Origin: CAYFZR01 sp046760505 [NCBI: Candidatus Hydrothermarchaeota archaeon] | Lineage (GTDB): Archaea; CAYFZR01 | Reading direction: 5' to 3' | Assembly: GCA_046760505.1 (NCBI GenBank) | Contig: JBHIEG010000001.1 | Coordinates: 52,023-116,022, forward strand | Length of the DNA stretch: 64,000 nt | Shown: one piece after another, positions 9,274 through 20,000 of the stretch | How the letters are laid out: each line of letters begins with the position of its first letter | Position numbering within the stretch: the stretch's first letter is position 1 | The notes under the pieces: generated by a model | Database searches by the model: none | Seen by the model: the letters and a program-made list of their open reading frames with translations, nothing else | What the model was told of the DNA's origin: nothing | Translations under genes and position numbers: made by a program

Positions 9274-10518
9274 ATGAGAGTGTACGTTGAGAGCTACGGC
9301 TGTACCATGAACAAGGGAGATGCGGATTTAATCAGAGGTATTCTATCAATGAATGGTTTCTCCTTGGTAGATTCCCTGAGCGAGGCAGATCTTGTTGTAA
9401 TAAATACATGTACGGTAAAAGGACCCACAGAAAGAAAGATGATAAAAAGAATTAAAGAAATCAAAGAAACGAACAAAAAACTTGTTGTAAGCGGTTGCAT
9501 GAGCATGGCTCAGCCCGAACTTGTAAAGAGGATTCATCCCAAGGCTATTCTTTTAGGACCTAAAAGCGTGGACAAGATCATACCTGCAATAGAAAGGGAT
9601 TCCGACTTTTTGGATGAAAAAACTCCAAACAAAACCGATTTACCAACAGCAGAGAATTCCAAAATAATACAGATCTCAGAGGGTTGCTTGGGGAACTGCT
9701 CATATTGTATAGTCAAAATGGCGAGAGGTCAATTAAAAAGCTTTCCTTTGAGGAACATAATTAAGAGGCTAAGAGAATTCGTTGAAAAGGGAAGAAAGGA
9801 GATACTTCTAACCGCTTTGGACACCGCTGCCTACGGTCAGGACTTGGGTCTGAATTTGGCAGATCTTTTGTACGAGATAGATAAAATTGATGGTGAATTT
9901 TGGGTTAGAGTAGGAATGATGAATCCATCTCATGCCTTAGATTTTACAGACGAATTAGTAAACGCTTTTAAATCAGAAAAAATTTATAAATTCCTGCATT
10001 TACCGGTTCAGAGCGGGGACGATGATATCTTGGAGAAGATGAACAGGAATTATACCGTCGATGATTTTAAGTATATCGTAAATAGATTTAGGAAGGAGAT
10101 ACCCTATTTAACTCTTTCAACAGATGTGATTGTGGGATTTCCTACTGAAACAGAAGAGCAATTTCAAAATACATATAAACTAATTGAGAAAATAGAGCCG
10201 GACGTGCTTAACATAACAAGATTTTCCCCTAGACCTTTTACTGAGGCAAGCAGGATGAAACAAATACCTGACTGGATAAAAAAGAACAGATCTAGGAAAA
10301 TAAATGAGTTGAGATCCCGAATCTCATTAGAGAAGAATAAAAGATGGATAGGAAAAAGATTAAAGGTTCTTATATCCGAAAAAGGTAAAAAAGATGATTT
10401 TATCGCTAGAACCTTCTCATACAAGCCTGTTATTGTCTCGAAGGATGGGAAGATGCTCAACGAGTTCATAGAGGTAGATATCACCGGTGCCAAGGAAAAT
10501 TACCTGTTAGGCTCTTAA
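9274..10518 (+). CDS. MiaB-like tRNA methylthiotransferase (archaeal e-MtaB/CDKAL1 type)
   Basis: This radical SAM enzyme is predicted to convert t6A37 in tRNA to ms2t6A. The UPF0004 domain has its three cluster cysteines in SYGCTMN, NTCTVKG and SGCMS. The radical SAM motif is CLGNCSYC. A C-terminal TRAM-like segment follows from about residue 350. ATG 9274 begins MRVYVESYGC, the standard start of the family. A longer form from TTG 9253 would add seven residues and has no support from an RBS. It is a single-gene transcript. Confidence 0.92.
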   Translation: MRVYVESYGCTMNKGDADLIRGILSMNGFSLVDSLSEADLVVINTCTVKGPTERKMIKRIKEIKETNKKLVVSGCMSMAQPELVKRIHPKAILLGPKSVDKIIPAIERDSDFLDEKTPNKTDLPTAENSKIIQISEGCLGNCSYCIVKMARGQLKSFPLRNIIKRLREFVEKGRKEILLTALDTAAYGQDLGLNLADLLYEIDKIDGEFWVRVGMMNPSHALDFTDELVNAFKSEKIYKFLHLPVQSGDDDILEKMNRNYTVDDFKYIVNRFRKEIPYLTLSTDVIVGFPTETEEQFQNTYKLIEKIEPDVLNITRFSPRPFTEASRMKQIPDWIKKNRSRKINELRSRISLEKNKRWIGKRLKVLISEKGKKDDFIARTFSYKPVIVSKDGKMLNEFIEVDITGAKENYLLGS

Positions 10519-10533
10519 ATAAATCAAATTAAA

Positions 10534-10851
10534 TCAACATCCCGTGGGCTCTATAGCCTGCTCTTCAGACCAGAGCATTATCAGATTTTTGTTTTCTAGC
10601 CTCTTCAGCACTCCATATAACAACTCGGGATCTAAATCTGTTCTTATCGAAAGTTCCAGAAGGGATATCGCTTCTTCGTTAGAACTGGGGATATGGGTGA
10701 ATACCATACCTTCAAGCCCATCTAATTTAACCTTCTTCTTAATAAATGAAGCAATCTTTAACTTTCTGGGTATTAATACGACTTTAACAGGATCGCCTTC
10801 CCTTTCTGTCCCTTCAAACTTTTCAACACAGTATATTTTTCCTATGTCCAT
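10534..10851 (-). CDS. Conserved hypothetical protein with winged-helix-like C-terminus
   Basis: The protein has 105 residues. The first half is beta-rich and basic. Residues 55-95 look like a winged helix (SLLELSIRTDLDPELLYGVLKRLENKNLI). It starts inside the isochorismatase-like gene (10-nt overlap), so the two are coupled. No family name is recognised; a regulator or nucleic-acid-binding role is only a guess. Confidence 0.6.
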   Translation of the reverse strand: MDIGKIYCVEKFEGTEREGDPVKVVLIPRKLKIASFIKKKVKLDGLEGMVFTHIPSSNEEAISLLELSIRTDLDPELLYGVLKRLENKNLIMLWSEEQAIEPTGC

Positions 10852-11384
10852 TCAATATCACTTGAATCTAAAATTTTTCCGTTCAAGACTTCTTCTATTT
10901 GTTTAAGAGCCCACTCATGGTCTTCTTCGTTCAACCCTGCTACGCAATCTCTCGGTACTGTTATCCTGTAACCTAGATTGACTGCATCACTCGAAGTATA
11001 GAGCACGCATATATTCGTAACGATTCCGGTGATTATTAATTCCTCCACCTTAAATTCTCTGAGAATTGAATCTAAATCAGTGCCAAAAAATCCACTATAC
11101 TTCCTTTTACGAACGATATAATCATTTTTTTCAGGTTTTAGTTCATCTATAACTTCTGATCCTTCTGTGCCGCTCACACAGTGTCTGGGCCATATATCGA
11201 ATTCAGGATCATCTTCTCTATGACTATCACATATATATATTACCATAGTTTTTGTTTTTCTAGCCTTTTCAATCAAATTTTTTATTGGATTAATGATATT
11301 TCTAGATTCTGGAACTTCCAGTGGTGCATTTTCTTTAACAAAATCTTTTAACATGTCTATGATTAGCAATGCCTTCATAACCAT
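10842..11384 (-). CDS. Isochorismatase-family cysteine hydrolase (nicotinamidase-like)
   Basis: The 180-residue protein shows the family catalytic triad: Asp in LLIIDMLKDF near residue 10, Lys in VRKRKYSGFFGT near 95, and Cys in GIVTNICVLYT near 125. Members hydrolyse nicotinamide, N-carbamoylsarcosine or isochorismate-type substrates. The DxxxDF and cis-peptide (GIVTNICV) signatures fit a nicotinamidase-like enzyme in NAD salvage, but the substrate is not certain. ATG 11378 (MKALLIID) is an equally likely start, two residues shorter. Confidence 0.85.
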   Translation of the reverse strand: MVMKALLIIDMLKDFVKENAPLEVPESRNIINPIKNLIEKARKTKTMVIYICDSHREDDPEFDIWPRHCVSGTEGSEVIDELKPEKNDYIVRKRKYSGFFGTDLDSILREFKVEELIITGIVTNICVLYTSSDAVNLGYRITVPRDCVAGLNEEDHEWALKQIEEVLNGKILDSSDIEWT

Positions 11385-11432
11385 CCCAAATTTAATTAAA
11401 CAAATGTGCTTAAGTATTTGTCGCGCCCAGAA

Positions 11433-11732
11433 TTAGGTGAATTTAAAGAGCAAAAATTCTAGTAGTAGAGCAGAGAGTAAAATGATCCAGAATACAGGGT
11501 GGGTGAATATGAGGTTAAATCTCATCTTCCATGTAACGTGAGGAGTTAGATACTTGTTTAGTTCGAGTTCAACCTCTCTTATGAGATCGAGATTATCGAA
11601 TTGAGGGTTGTTCTTGATGAGTTCTAGGTTTCTGCTAATTTCCATTCTTCTTCGAACTGGAATATTTCTCTGAACTTTCCTGAACTTATTCTCCAGATCC
11701 GTCACTACGTCAATACCAGCTTCCATAGCCAT
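11433..11732 (-). CDS. Tail-anchored hypothetical protein
   Basis: The protein has 99 residues. The N-terminal 75 are charged and helical. Residues about 78-96 form one transmembrane segment, leaving a three-residue tail. It stands as a single gene, divergent from archaemetzincin across 130 AT-rich bases. ATG 11726 is an alternative start. Family unknown. Confidence 0.55.
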   Translation of the reverse strand: MAMEAGIDVVTDLENKFRKVQRNIPVRRRMEISRNLELIKNNPQFDNLDLIREVELELNKYLTPHVTWKMRFNLIFTHPVFWIILLSALLLEFLLFKFT

Positions 11733-11862
11733 CTTCTCTAATCTAAATCGTTGTGATTTAGATGATAAACAACTTTTTAATTTGTAAAACCTATTTAATA
11801 TACTTTTTCGTTTTGAAATTTTGGATATGATTTTTGTATAAGTTTTTAGTAACTAAAAAATA

Positions 11863-12420
11863 ATGGAAGTTCATTTGTTGCGGATCGGTGAAGTTGAGGA
11901 TAAAATATTGAGCGAGATAAAGAATGATGTAGAAGAGGCTTTCAAGGGAATTGTTACGATAAAACTATCGGATACTTTCCTATCAATTCCTGAAGAATCA
12001 TGGAACAAAAGTAGGAGACAATACAAGTCAGATATCATCTTAGAAAAAATAGACAAAATGGGAAGAAATATGGGGCTCATTTTGGTGGGAATCACTCCAG
12101 AAGACCTTTACGTTTCAGGACTGAACTTTGTTTTCGGTCAGGCAAAGATACACGGAAATGCCTGTATAGTTTCCTTACACAGACTGAGACCTGAATTCTA
12201 TGGATCTATTGTGAGCGGAGAAGTGTTAAAAAAGAGATTGAAAAAAGAGATAATCCATGAGTTAGGACACGTCCTTGGATTGACTCACTGCTTTGATAAA
12301 AGTTGTGTAATGTCGTTTTCTAATAGCATAAAGGATGTGGATTACAAAAGAGAGGAATTGTGTCATAATTGCTGGAGGAAGTTGAATGAAGATAAGATCC
12401 ATGTCCCATTCAGACTTTGA
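11863..12420 (+). CDS. amzA: Archaemetzincin zinc metalloprotease
   Basis: This 185-residue peptidase carries the extended zinc motif HELGHVLGLTHC, followed by a CVMSF segment and CHNC. That is the archaemetzincin signature of HExxHxxGxxH plus a Met-turn and four cysteines binding a second zinc. The physiological substrate is unknown in this family. It overlaps rimI by 35 nt, a pairing that implies co-expression. Confidence 0.93.
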   Translation: MEVHLLRIGEVEDKILSEIKNDVEEAFKGIVTIKLSDTFLSIPEESWNKSRRQYKSDIILEKIDKMGRNMGLILVGITPEDLYVSGLNFVFGQAKIHGNACIVSLHRLRPEFYGSIVSGEVLKKRLKKEIIHELGHVLGLTHCFDKSCVMSFSNSIKDVDYKREELCHNCWRKLNEDKIHVPFRL

Positions 12421-12829
12421 CAGAGTGATAGAAATTGAAAGGGCATCATTTAAAGATCCGTGGTCACATATCAGTTTTCTGGATTTATTTCACTTCAGCC
12501 CAAAGGGATTCATTGTAGTAGAGGTCCAAGGCGAAATTGTTGGATACGCAATATATGTTCTAGAAACCAATGAAATAGGACACCTCCTGTCAATCGCAGT
12601 AGATCCTAACTGGAGAAGGAAAAAAATAGGTACCTCTCTAATGAACTATATTATAGAGGACCTAAGAAACAAGGGAGTAAAATATCTTAAGCTAGAGGTC
12701 AGGGAAGGAAATCTTCCTGCAATAAAGTTGTACAAATCACTCGGGTTTTTGGAAATTGAAATCATACGCTATTATTATAGTGATGGTGAAAATGCGATAC
12801 TGATGGTTAAGGATATAAGCAGAGAGTAA
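12386..12829 (+). CDS. rimI: Ribosomal-protein-alanine N-acetyltransferase RimI-like (GNAT)
   Basis: This is a GNAT acetyltransferase of 147 residues. The acetyl-CoA motif is VDPNWRRKKIGTSLM (residues about 72-86), followed by LEVREGNLPAIKLYKSLGF. In archaea, single RimI/Ard1-like enzymes acetylate protein N-termini. It begins inside the archaemetzincin gene. A later ATG (12401) gives a five-residue-shorter form. Confidence 0.88.
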   Translation: MKIRSMSHSDFDRVIEIERASFKDPWSHISFLDLFHFSPKGFIVVEVQGEIVGYAIYVLETNEIGHLLSIAVDPNWRRKKIGTSLMNYIIEDLRNKGVKYLKLEVREGNLPAIKLYKSLGFLEIEIIRYYYSDGENAILMVKDISRE

Positions 12830-12905
12830 GTGCAATCAAAGGTTAAAAAACCAACTTTTAAGGTACTTTTTAATCACCATTCTGAACATCCTCTTAATCG
12901 TAAGA

Positions 12906-12914
12906 TTTATATAT
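12906..12914 (+). promoter_or_regulatory. TATA box of the hsp20-cdc48 operon
   Basis: TTTATATAT lies 53 nt before the chosen hsp20 ATG at 12967, leaving a short leader that contains the Shine-Dalgarno GAGGTGAT (12955-12962). A heat-shock operator is expected here, but I cannot identify one. Confidence 0.5.
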
Positions 12915-12966
12915 GACATCTAACGCAAGATTATTTAGTGGGTCTAACACTCATGAGGTGATGAAA

Positions 12967-15704
<2,738 letters not shown>

Positions 15705-15742
15705 TAAGGGTGTATCCTTCCACCCCAATTTTTCAGAAATTA

Positions 15743-16174
15743 TCAGATCGCTATACCGTGTTCCTCTTTCATTATATTCAAAACCACCATGGTGTACGTT
15801 CTTTTAACGTGCTCCATTGCCAAAACTTTTTTTACGAAATCGTTCAAACTGGAACGATCTTTGAATTTAGCCACGATTATGGCATCGTACTCTCCAGTAA
15901 CGTCATAAACTGCAGAAACATTCGGTTCATCTGCGATCTTTTTTTCTATCTCTAATAAATGTCCACCCTCCACAATAATACCGATTATCGCAGCTAAGTC
16001 ATAACCCAACTTTGAGTAATCTATGTTTGGAATGAATCCTTTTATTATTTTAAGTTCTCGAAGCTTGTTAAATCTATTGTACACCGTTCCCTTGGCAACA
16101 TCCAATTTATTGGCTAACGCCCTGAAGCTCTGGCGTGCATCTTTCTTTAATTCTCTGAGTATGTTTAAATCCAA
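15743..16174 (-). CDS. AsnC/Lrp family transcriptional regulator
   Basis: The 143-residue protein has an N-terminal winged HTH (KDARQSFRALANKLDVAKGTVYNR) and a C-terminal RAM domain with VTGEYDAI. TTG 16174 is the only usable start because no ATG or GTG lies upstream in frame. That start is only 3 nt from the P-II start on the opposite strand, so this gene and P-II share a very compact divergent junction. A role in nitrogen or amino-acid control is inferred from the neighbours P-II, nrpR and glnA. Confidence 0.9.
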   Translation of the reverse strand: MDLNILRELKKDARQSFRALANKLDVAKGTVYNRFNKLRELKIIKGFIPNIDYSKLGYDLAAIIGIIVEGGHLLEIEKKIADEPNVSAVYDVTGEYDAIIVAKFKDRSSLNDFVKKVLAMEHVKRTYTMVVLNIMKEEHGIAI

Positions 16175-16177
16175 GTC

Positions 16178-16504
16178 ATGGGGATTATCAGGGATGAAAA
16201 ATTGGAGGATGTTAAGATAGCGCTTGAGAAAGTCGGAATCATAGGACTAAATGTAACAGAGGTCAAGGGCAGGGGTCGCCAGAAGGGAATTCCACTTCAA
16301 TGGCGAGCCACTACGTACATTGTAGATATGCTTCCGAAAATAAAACTGGACATTGTGGTAAAGGATGAGGACTTGGAAAAAGTTGTTAATACAATCCTAG
16401 AATCGGCATGGACAGGTAACTTTGGCGATGGAATGATTTTCGTTATTCCGGTGGAGGAGGTGATAAGGGTCAGAACCGGAGAGAGGGGAGAGGATGCATT
16501 ATGA
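16178..16504 (+). CDS. glnK: Nitrogen regulatory protein P-II
   Basis: This trimeric sensor of 2-oxoglutarate and adenylates has 108 residues. It shows the KGRGRQKG start of the T-loop, a Tyr in the TTYIVDM context equivalent to Tyr51, the B-loop (TGNFGDGMIFV) and the C-terminal RVRTGERGEDAL. Compared with typical family members, about four residues of the first beta strand are missing: it starts at MGIIRDEKLEDVK. No amtB gene is adjacent, so choosing glnK over glnB is only convention. It sits beside nrpR and glnA. Confidence 0.92.
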   Translation: MGIIRDEKLEDVKIALEKVGIIGLNVTEVKGRGRQKGIPLQWRATTYIVDMLPKIKLDIVVKDEDLEKVVNTILESAWTGNFGDGMIFVIPVEEVIRVRTGERGEDAL

Positions 16505-16755
16505 GTAGTTAGAGGTCCAAGATCAACCGAGTCTTGCCTCTATCTATTTCTCTCGTTTTCTGGATATGCATCACAGAAAAAGTAAGAATTCATCAAGAAT
16601 TTATCCATGGACATGATAGGGAGAAACTAAGATTCTTAAGTTAAATCCAGAAAACACCCCCATCACAAAAGTGTAACAAAAAGCATACAATAGAAATTCC
16701 GTTTAGAGGGATAAGTGCGTGGAAGATGCGGAACATCGTAGGTTACTCTCAGATT

Positions 16756-17733
16756 CTAAAGTTTTCTGAACTTTTTTATATCAATTATGGATTCCATGGC
16801 CATTGTCTCCGTTTCAAATCCCTTTTCTTCTACTGCTGCCATAGAATTGACTCCACCTATCAGAGATATACCAATCTTGTCTTTTCCAACAGGTATTCCA
16901 AGCAAAGGCTGATTTGGCTCTCCAAATTCTAATAGACCTGTGAAACCTCTCCTTTCCATTAACTCTAATATCTCTCTCGCCTGTTCTTTGGCAACCATCG
17001 GTATCTCCCTAAAGTTTGCTAAAATCTTGCCTTTTCCTGTTTCTATTGTTTCATTGATGGATGTTATCCTCTTTGTCATGAAAACCTCGAGTGGATCCAA
17101 GGAGGATCCATGGTATGATATTGCATCCGAAAATCTATAGGGCCTATGATCCAGCATTTGAACTACTCCACCGAACCTTGGCTCTACGGGGATTCCAGAC
17201 TTTAAGAGTACTCCGTCAAATGTTATGCTACATATGGTTGAGATACCACTTTTATCTCTCGGAACCTCATATTCGCCTATTATCTCGCCCTCATCTACCA
17301 CTAGCACATGAGAGCTTATTGACAAGCCCGCATCATGGACCTTTCGCATTATTTCAAGTATTTCCTCTACATATTTTTTGTCAACAAAGCTTATATTGCT
17401 CGCTACTGCTCCTTTGTCAGTTTTGGGATCGTAGGTCACGTAGTACGCTATTGTTTCAATTTTTGTTATGATGAATCCCAATCTATCATGAACCAGTGCA
17501 TTTTCCAACTCTTCTATACCTTTTTTTGTAATAATTCGACCTGCTTGCCCATGTTTTTTCGTTAATCCTCTTTCATCCATGATCCTTAGATAATATCTGA
17601 CCGCCCTTTCTCCTATTGTATAACCCGCATCTGCCAGTTCTCTTGCTATTATTCTTGCTCCAACTGGACCTTTTCTGTTTTTGAGGCATCTCAATATTTC
17701 AATTATCTTTCTTTGTATATCTACATCTTCCAT
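16756..17733 (-). CDS. nrpR: Global nitrogen regulator NrpR (one HTH, one NRD domain)
   Basis: This repressor is released from DNA by 2-oxoglutarate. A winged HTH covers residues 1-70 (ERAVRYYLRIMDERGL is the recognition region). A single DUF128/NrpR regulatory domain follows from about 80 to 320, with FGGVVQMLDHRP and ISLIGGVNSMAAVEE. Methanococcus NrpR is about 540 residues with two NRDs, while this protein has only one, like split NrpRI/NrpRII forms. A matching operator is at glnA (19209-19224). A weaker candidate site lies at 17750-17763 in its own promoter. Confidence 0.93.
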   Translation of the reverse strand: MEDVDIQRKIIEILRCLKNRKGPVGARIIARELADAGYTIGERAVRYYLRIMDERGLTKKHGQAGRIITKKGIEELENALVHDRLGFIITKIETIAYYVTYDPKTDKGAVASNISFVDKKYVEEILEIMRKVHDAGLSISSHVLVVDEGEIIGEYEVPRDKSGISTICSITFDGVLLKSGIPVEPRFGGVVQMLDHRPYRFSDAISYHGSSLDPLEVFMTKRITSINETIETGKGKILANFREIPMVAKEQAREILELMERRGFTGLLEFGEPNQPLLGIPVGKDKIGISLIGGVNSMAAVEEKGFETETMAMESIIDIKKFRKL

Positions 17734-17749
17734 AGCGATTACTCCATGC

Positions 17750-17763
17750 GGGATCTGTTTTCC
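17750..17763. promoter_or_regulatory. Possible degenerate NrpR site upstream of nrpR
   Basis: GGGA-N6-TTCC differs by one base from GGAA-N6-TTCC. It lies 17 nt upstream of the nrpR ATG, downstream of a minus-strand TATA-like element near 17784-17790. Autoregulation is plausible but weakly supported. Confidence 0.25.
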
Positions 17764-17833
17764 AGTATAGAAAGACTCAAGATTATTTAAGTTCTACGCA
17801 TCTTCAATAAAAGGAAAAAACCTTTGGTTAGGC

Positions 17834-19171
17834 TCAAAGCAGGTGGAGATATTTCTTTATCTCATATGGATGCACTTGGATGCTGTACTCCTCCCATTCC
17901 TTTTTCTTTAGATCTAGGAAGTTTTCATAGACATGATCTCCCAATGCTTTTCTAACTAGTTCACTATTCTCCATTTCCTCGATAGCCTCCTTTAATGAAG
18001 AAGGTAGGGACTCTATACCCAGTTCTTTCTTCTCTTCCTCGCTTAGAGCATAGATATCTCTTTCTATTGGCTCAGGAAGTTCGTATTTCTTTTTGATACC
18101 CTCCATGCCCGCTGCAAGCATTACCGAGAACGCAAGGTATGGATTGCAAGCGGGGTCTGGAGATCTGAGCTCCGCTCTCATCGCCAGTTCTTTTCCTGGT
18201 TTGTACATCGGTACTCTTATTAAGGCAGAGCGGTTTCTCCTTGCCCATGAGATATACACAGGCGCCTCGTATCCAGGCACCAAACGCTTGTAGGAATTTA
18301 CCCACTGGGCCAGTACTGCACAAATTTCCCTTGCATGGACGAGTTGACCTGCTATAAATCTTTTTCCAATATCAGAAAGCTTATACTCGTCATCAGGGTC
18401 GAAGAATGCATTTTTGTTCCCTTTAAACAAAGACTGATGGGTATGCATGCCGCTCGCATTCTCTCCAAATATAGGCTTCGGCATAAATGTGGCGTATACC
18501 CCATGGATCTGAGCAATTGCCTTTACCGCAAGCTTATACGATTGGGTATAATCAGCCATCCTCAGGGCATCTGTGAATCTAAGATCTATCTCATGCTGAC
18601 TTGGAGCCACTTCATGATGGCTGTATTCTACGCGTATGCCCATTTCTTCCAATGCAAAAATTGTCTCTCTCCTAAGATCCGTTGCTAGGTCGAGCGGAAT
18701 TAAGTCGAAGTAACCTCCCCTATCAAGCACTTCCGGCTCCTGTGAGGATTTAAAGTAGAAGTACTCTAGTTCAGGGCCAAGGTTATAGATGTACCCTTCT
18801 TTTTCGAGTTCTTTGAGATTTCTCTTCAATACATAACGGGGACAACCCTCAAAATTCTTTCCGCCAGGCTCTAATACATCGCAGATTAATCTCGCAACAC
18901 CTTTCTCCTTCGGCCTCCATGGAAGTATGGCAAATGTATCTGGGTCAGGCAACGCTACCATGTCGCTTTCTTCTATATGCACGTACCCTGTTATAGATGA
19001 GCCATCAAAGCCCATGCCATCGTCGAGAGCATTTTCCAATTCCTCGAATGGAATTGCAAAACTTTTCAAAATACCCAATATATCCGTAAATTGAAGTCTT
19101 ATGAACTTTATATCTTTATTTTTACAGGTTTCTATAATCTCCTTTTTTTTCTCTTCTATTGTCTTTTCCAT
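17834..19171 (-). CDS. glnA: Glutamine synthetase type I
   Basis: The enzyme makes glutamine from glutamate, ammonia and ATP. It has 445 residues, typical of the GSI-alpha class without adenylylation. Visible motifs are MGFDGSS, SHHEVAPSQHEID, the glutamate-binding NPYLAF and RNRSALIR. A strong Shine-Dalgarno (GGGAGGTGGTGAG) precedes the ATG. An NrpR operator overlaps the promoter, and P-II and NrpR genes lie just downstream. Confidence 0.97.
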   Translation of the reverse strand: MEKTIEEKKKEIIETCKNKDIKFIRLQFTDILGILKSFAIPFEELENALDDGMGFDGSSITGYVHIEESDMVALPDPDTFAILPWRPKEKGVARLICDVLEPGGKNFEGCPRYVLKRNLKELEKEGYIYNLGPELEYFYFKSSQEPEVLDRGGYFDLIPLDLATDLRRETIFALEEMGIRVEYSHHEVAPSQHEIDLRFTDALRMADYTQSYKLAVKAIAQIHGVYATFMPKPIFGENASGMHTHQSLFKGNKNAFFDPDDEYKLSDIGKRFIAGQLVHAREICAVLAQWVNSYKRLVPGYEAPVYISWARRNRSALIRVPMYKPGKELAMRAELRSPDPACNPYLAFSVMLAAGMEGIKKKYELPEPIERDIYALSEEEKKELGIESLPSSLKEAIEEMENSELVRKALGDHVYENFLDLKKKEWEEYSIQVHPYEIKKYLHLL

Positions 19172-19208
19172 GATCTCACCACCTCCCTATCCATGAACTT
19201 CATCGACT

Positions 19209-19224
19209 AGGAAGGAGGTTTCCT
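19209..19224. promoter_or_regulatory. NrpR operator at the glnA promoter
   Basis: The palindrome AGGAAGGAGGTTTCCT contains GGAA (19210-19213), a 6-nt spacer and TTCC (19220-19223). This is the NrpR operator consensus established in Methanococcus maripaludis. It sits between the TATA box (19231-19240) and the expected start site near 19207, where a repressor would block polymerase. Confidence 0.75.
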
Positions 19225-19230
19225 ATGTTG

Positions 19231-19240
19231 TATATATATT
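19231..19240 (-). promoter_or_regulatory. TATA box of glnA
   Basis: On the minus strand this reads AATATATATA. It is about 60 nt upstream of the glnA ATG, leaving a leader of about 35 nt with the NrpR operator at its upstream edge. Confidence 0.6.
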
Positions 19241-19277
19241 CTTCGCCAAGGTAACTTCAGCCAGAAAAGGATTCGCA

Positions 19278-19934
19278 TTATTTTTTGACTATTTTTACTC
19301 CTTCTTTGGACCCTACCAGAACTCTTTCAACGGGACAGGTAAATATTCCGTTTTCTACCACGCCAGGTATTGAATTCAACTCAATTTCTAATTCTTTTGG
19401 CTTATCTAAATCTTTTACCTCTAAATCACAAATAAAATTACCAAAATCAGTTATAAAAGGTCTATTTTCTTTCCATCTCAGGGAAGGATTGCCTATTTTC
19501 TTCAATTCCTCTTCTACAACTCTCAATGCCTTTGGTATCACCTCTACAGGAATCGGGTGAGAAAATTTCTCGACCATTTTTCTCTCTTCAACAATGACTA
19601 TGAACCTCCTAGCGCTATAATCAACAATTTTTTCTAAAGTATGGGCTCCTCCTCCACCTTTTATAAGAATAAGATCGCTGTTGACTTGATCGGCACCATC
19701 TATCGCTATATCACATTCGTATTCATTTAATGAGGCTACTTTTATGTTGTTTTCTATGGCTAAAAGCATTGACTGGTAAGAAGTAGGAATTCCTATCACG
19801 TCTAAGCCATTCCTAACCTCTTTTCCCAAGGCAACTATGAACTCCGCTACCGTGGATCCTGTTCCAATGCCCACAACATCGCCATCTTTAATGTATTTTA
19901 ATGCCTCTTTGGCTAGTAATTTTTTTGCGTGCAT
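19278..19934 (-). CDS. rpiA: Ribose-5-phosphate isomerase A
   Basis: It interconverts ribose 5-phosphate and ribulose 5-phosphate. The 218-residue protein has the phosphate-binding GIGTGSTVAEF, the catalytic DGADQVN motif and IKGGGGAHTLEK. Length is normal. It is divergent from the phosphoesterase gene, sharing a 66-nt region with a near-palindromic TATA (19970-19980). Confidence 0.96.
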   Translation of the reverse strand: MHAKKLLAKEALKYIKDGDVVGIGTGSTVAEFIVALGKEVRNGLDVIGIPTSYQSMLLAIENNIKVASLNEYECDIAIDGADQVNSDLILIKGGGGAHTLEKIVDYSARRFIVIVEERKMVEKFSHPIPVEVIPKALRVVEEELKKIGNPSLRWKENRPFITDFGNFICDLEVKDLDKPKELEIELNSIPGVVENGIFTCPVERVLVGSKEGVKIVKK

Positions 19935-19970
19935 TAAAAACCCTCTAACCCATTGTTTATCTCTCCTAAA

Positions 19971-19980
19971 TATTTATATT
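19971..19980. promoter_or_regulatory. Shared TATA region of rpiA and the phosphoesterase gene
   Basis: TATTTATATT can be read as TATA in both directions. It lies about 25 nt from ATG 20001 (leaderless on the plus strand) and about 40 nt from the rpiA ATG. Confidence 0.45.
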
Positions 19981-20000
19981 ATTGCACTTACCGTTAAACC

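Noticed and set aside
16505-16755. The 251-base gap between P-II and nrpR as a possible small RNA
   Set aside because: I found no strong stem, box motif or promoter-terminator pair by eye.
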